Shown: positions 62,230 through 64,000 of the stretch, one piece after another
How positions within the stretch are numbered: position 1 is the first letter of the stretch
Layout of the letters: every line of letters starts with the position of its first letter
NCBI RefSeq assembly: GCF_049801095.1
Contig: NZ_JBNAGH010000008.1
Coordinates: forward strand, 1-64,000
Direction of reading: 5' to 3'
Source of the DNA: Dinoroseobacter sp049801095
GTDB lineage: Bacteria > Pseudomonadota > Alphaproteobacteria > Rhodobacterales > Rhodobacteraceae
DNA length: 64,000 nt
The notes under the pieces: model-generated
What the model was told of the DNA's origin: nothing
Seen by the model: only the letters and a program-made list of their open reading frames with translations
Databases searched by the model: none
Position numbers and translations under genes: made by a program

Positions 62230-63237
62230 TCAGGTCAGGCGCGCCACCACGTAATCCGCCAGATCCCGCAGCATATCCGTCAGGGGATGGGGCTGGACCG
62301 CGTCCAAAGCCTCCTTCGCCTGGGCCGCATAGGCCAGCGCATCGGCGCGGGTGGCTTCCATGGCGCCATGCTTGTCCAGCAGGCTGAGCGCGTGCTCCAG
62401 GTCGCCCTCCCGCTGATCGCCCTTCTCGATGACCCGCTGCCAGAAGGCGCGCTCGGTCTGGTCCGCCTGCGCCACGGCCTTGATCACCGGCAGGGTCAGC
62501 TTCCGCTCGCGGAAATCATCGCCCACATTCTTGCCGGTCTGCGCGGCATCCCCGCCATAATCCAGCAGGTCATCCACGATTTGGAACGCAATCCCCAGCG
62601 CGTCACCATAGGTAAAGAGCGCGCGGATCTGTTCCTCATCCGCGCCTGCGATCACGCCGCCCACCTCGGTCGCCGCCGAAAAGAGCGCCGCGGTCTTGCC
62701 ACGCACGACCTTGAGGTAGATCTCTTCATCCGTGGCCAGATCCTGCGCCGCCGAGAGCTGCAACACCTCGCCCTCAGCGATGGTCGCCGCCGCGTTGGCA
62801 AGAATGTCGAGCACCCGCAGGCTGCCGGTCTCGACCATCAATTGAAACGAACGGGCAAACAGGTAGTCGCCCACGAGTACGCTCGACTTGTTGTCCCAAA
62901 GCAGGTTCGCCGTGGGCCGCCCGCGCCGCTGGTTGCTCTCATCCACCACATCGTCATGGAGGAGCGTCGCCGTATGGATGAACTCCACCGTCGAGGCGAG
63001 ATGCACGTGATAGGGCCCCTCATAGCCGCAGAGCCGCGCGGTCGCGAGGGTCAGCATCGGGCGCAAGCGCTTGCCACCCGCCTCGACCAGATGAGCGGTC
63101 ACTTCCGGAATGCGCGGCGCATGTTCCGAGGCCATCCGCTCCCGGATCAGGGCATTCACGGCCTCCATATCTTCGGCGAGATAGGCGGCGAGACGTTCAT
63201 GGGGTTTGGTGGCTGCTGCGGTATCCAAGCTCATCAC
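62230..63237 (-). CDS. Polyprenyl (octaprenyl/decaprenyl) diphosphate synthase
   Basis: A 335-residue trans-prenyltransferase that builds the long isoprenoid tail of ubiquinone. First Asp-rich motif: LLHDDVVDES near residue 95; second: IVDDLLDYGGD near 225. GGKRLRPML is the isopentenyl-binding stretch. Chain length (C40 or C50) cannot be read; C50 is common in Rhodobacterales. It ends 4 bp from ispE. Confidence 0.92.
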   Translation of the reverse strand: MMSLDTAAATKPHERLAAYLAEDMEAVNALIRERMASEHAPRIPEVTAHLVEAGGKRLRPMLTLATARLCGYEGPYHVHLASTVEFIHTATLLHDDVVDESNQRRGRPTANLLWDNKSSVLVGDYLFARSFQLMVETGSLRVLDILANAAATIAEGEVLQLSAAQDLATDEEIYLKVVRGKTAALFSAATEVGGVIAGADEEQIRALFTYGDALGIAFQIVDDLLDYGGDAAQTGKNVGDDFRERKLTLPVIKAVAQADQTERAFWQRVIEKGDQREGDLEHALSLLDKHGAMEATRADALAYAAQAKEALDAVQPHPLTDMLRDLADYVVARLT

Positions 63238-63289
63238 GGCTCCGTCATGCGGCTCGACAACCGAACCCTACTGGTCTTATCTCAACGTC

Positions 63290-63517
63290 ATGAGAGAGCT
63301 GCTGCGCACCAACGATCCGACCATCATTGCCTACGCGTCTGCCCTGCTCCAAGGCGAGGGTATAGACTGCTTCCAGATGGACGTCCACATGAGCGTTCTC
63401 GAAGGATCCATTGGCGTTTTGCCGCGGCGCCTCATGGTGCATCAGCGGGACATGTTCCGGGCCCGAGCGGTGATGACCGACAATGATATCCCGGTGACCG
63501 AAGACCGCCCGGCGTGA
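63290..63517 (+). CDS. DUF2007 protein
   Basis: A 75-residue protein of the DUF2007 family, MRELLRTNDPTIIAYASALLQ, with ECFQMDVHMSVLEGSIGVLPRR-like core and a short acidic end. It is a small regulator-like protein often coded between the polyprenyl synthase and a methyltransferase in alphaproteobacteria, as here. Its stop overlaps the next gene by 4 nt. Confidence 0.85.
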   Translation: MRELLRTNDPTIIAYASALLQGEGIDCFQMDVHMSVLEGSIGVLPRRLMVHQRDMFRARAVMTDNDIPVTEDRPA

Positions 63518-64000
63518 GCGGGGAGACGGCCCCGGAGACCAGCCTGGACGGGTTTCTCGGCGGGCGTTTGCGCCTTGCCCAGCCCAAGCGGGGCTACCGT
63601 GCGGGAACCGATCCGGTGCTGCTGGCGGCAAGCGTGCCCGCCAAGGCGGGGGAGCGCTGTCTCGACCTCGGATGCGGCGTGGGGACCGCGGCGCTTTGTT
63701 TGAGCCTGCGCACCGGGGCTGTCTGTGACGGGGTCGAGGTGCAACCGGAGTATGCAGCGCTGGCGGAGCAGAATGCAGCCGCCAATGACTTGCCCCTGAC
63801 CGTGTGGCAGGCGGACCTGATGGCGCTGCCAACGTCACTGCGACAGCAGAGTTTCGATCATGTCATGCTGAACCCGCCCTATTTCGCGCAAGGGGCCGGA
63901 ACGGCGGCCAGCGACCCGGGGCGGGACCTTGCCCTGCGGGATCGGGGCGATTTGCGGGACTGGCTGGGTGTGGCAGTACGTCGCACCAAGCCCAAGGGGT
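63514..64000 (+). CDS. TrmN6-like SAM methyltransferase, partial
   Basis: Begins with GTG at 63514 (overlapping DUF2007 by GTGA) and runs past the window end; 162 codons are visible. SAM-binding motif I is CLDLGCGVGTAALCL near residue 52; the adenine-N6 catalytic motif is NPPYF near residue 118. It matches tRNA1(Val) adenine-37 methyltransferase TrmN6 (YfiC). Gene is cut at its 3' end by the window. Confidence 0.85.
   Translation, partial: MSGETAPETSLDGFLGGRLRLAQPKRGYRAGTDPVLLAASVPAKAGERCLDLGCGVGTAALCLSLRTGAVCDGVEVQPEYAALAEQNAAANDLPLTVWQADLMALPTSLRQQSFDHVMLNPPYFAQGAGTAASDPGRDLALRDRGDLRDWLGVAVRRTKPKG

Overview
The window looks like a chromosomal segment of an alphaproteobacterium of the Rhodobacterales (roseobacter-type) group. 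Evidence: high GC with strong third-position GC bias, a 45-residue aa3-type cytochrome oxidase subunit IV, a VPLPA-type C-terminal sorting tail, a pyrB-to-plsY cluster that contains a dead dihydroorotase homologue, a complete TctDE/TctABC locus, and dense operons joined by 4-nt ATGA overlaps. I saw no rRNA, tRNA, CRISPR array, insertion sequence, phage gene or integration site.

Layout. 1-2.8 kb: a secreted protein of three 52-residue repeats, a 790-bp gene-free stretch with two strong inverted repeats, then an ExaC-type aldehyde dehydrogenase and a clear terminator. 2.9-11 kb: a tricarboxylate locus, with a TctD/TctE two-component system plus a third periplasmic protein on the minus strand facing tctC-tctB-tctA, a class III CoA-transferase and a short citrate-synthase-fold citryl-CoA lyase. 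Together these could import citrate or a relative, make its CoA thioester and cleave it. 11-17.2 kb: a six-gene MoxR/DUF58/DUF4381/VWA/VWA-TPR/BatD operon. 17.2-26.3 kb: an exported group of HAD phosphatase-like protein, arylsulfatase, Crp/Fnr regulator with octaheme cytochrome c, SnoaL-like protein, alpha/beta hydrolase, AraC regulator and Tat-exported DsbA-like oxidoreductase.

26.4-36.4 kb: mixed housekeeping genes (LysE exporter, RluA, PgsA-MoaD-MoaE, OmpA/BON envelope protein, UbiA, RsmE, a VPLPA-CTERM protein, GshA). 36.4-41.2 kb: a minus-strand series of pyrB, two small membrane proteins, pyrX (catalytic residues lost), plsY and two DUF805 proteins; the last DUF805 gene is cut by an in-frame amber codon exactly inside the conserved C-terminal helix. 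41.2-49.9 kb: family-4-like uracil-DNA glycosylase, MoaB, a lipoprotein, CtaD-associated subunit IV, MBL hydrolase, acyl-CoA dehydrogenase, Sua5/TsaC, GNAT, YqgE/AlgH and a DsbD-N-like periplasmic protein.

49.9-64 kb: an RND efflux pair with a candidate palindromic operator, AzlCD, a conserved membrane protein, GreA, ETF-ubiquinone oxidoreductase, a TPR protein overlapping IspE, polyprenyl diphosphate synthase, a DUF2007 protein and a TrmN6-like methyltransferase cut by the window edge.

The most notable items are the amber-interrupted DUF805 gene, the CoA-transferase/citryl-CoA lyase pair joined to a Tct transporter, the octaheme cytochrome fused to HEAT- and TPR-like repeats beside an arylsulfatase, the catalytically dead PyrX, and the 52-residue repeat protein. 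All functions are read from sequence and family knowledge; no search was run.
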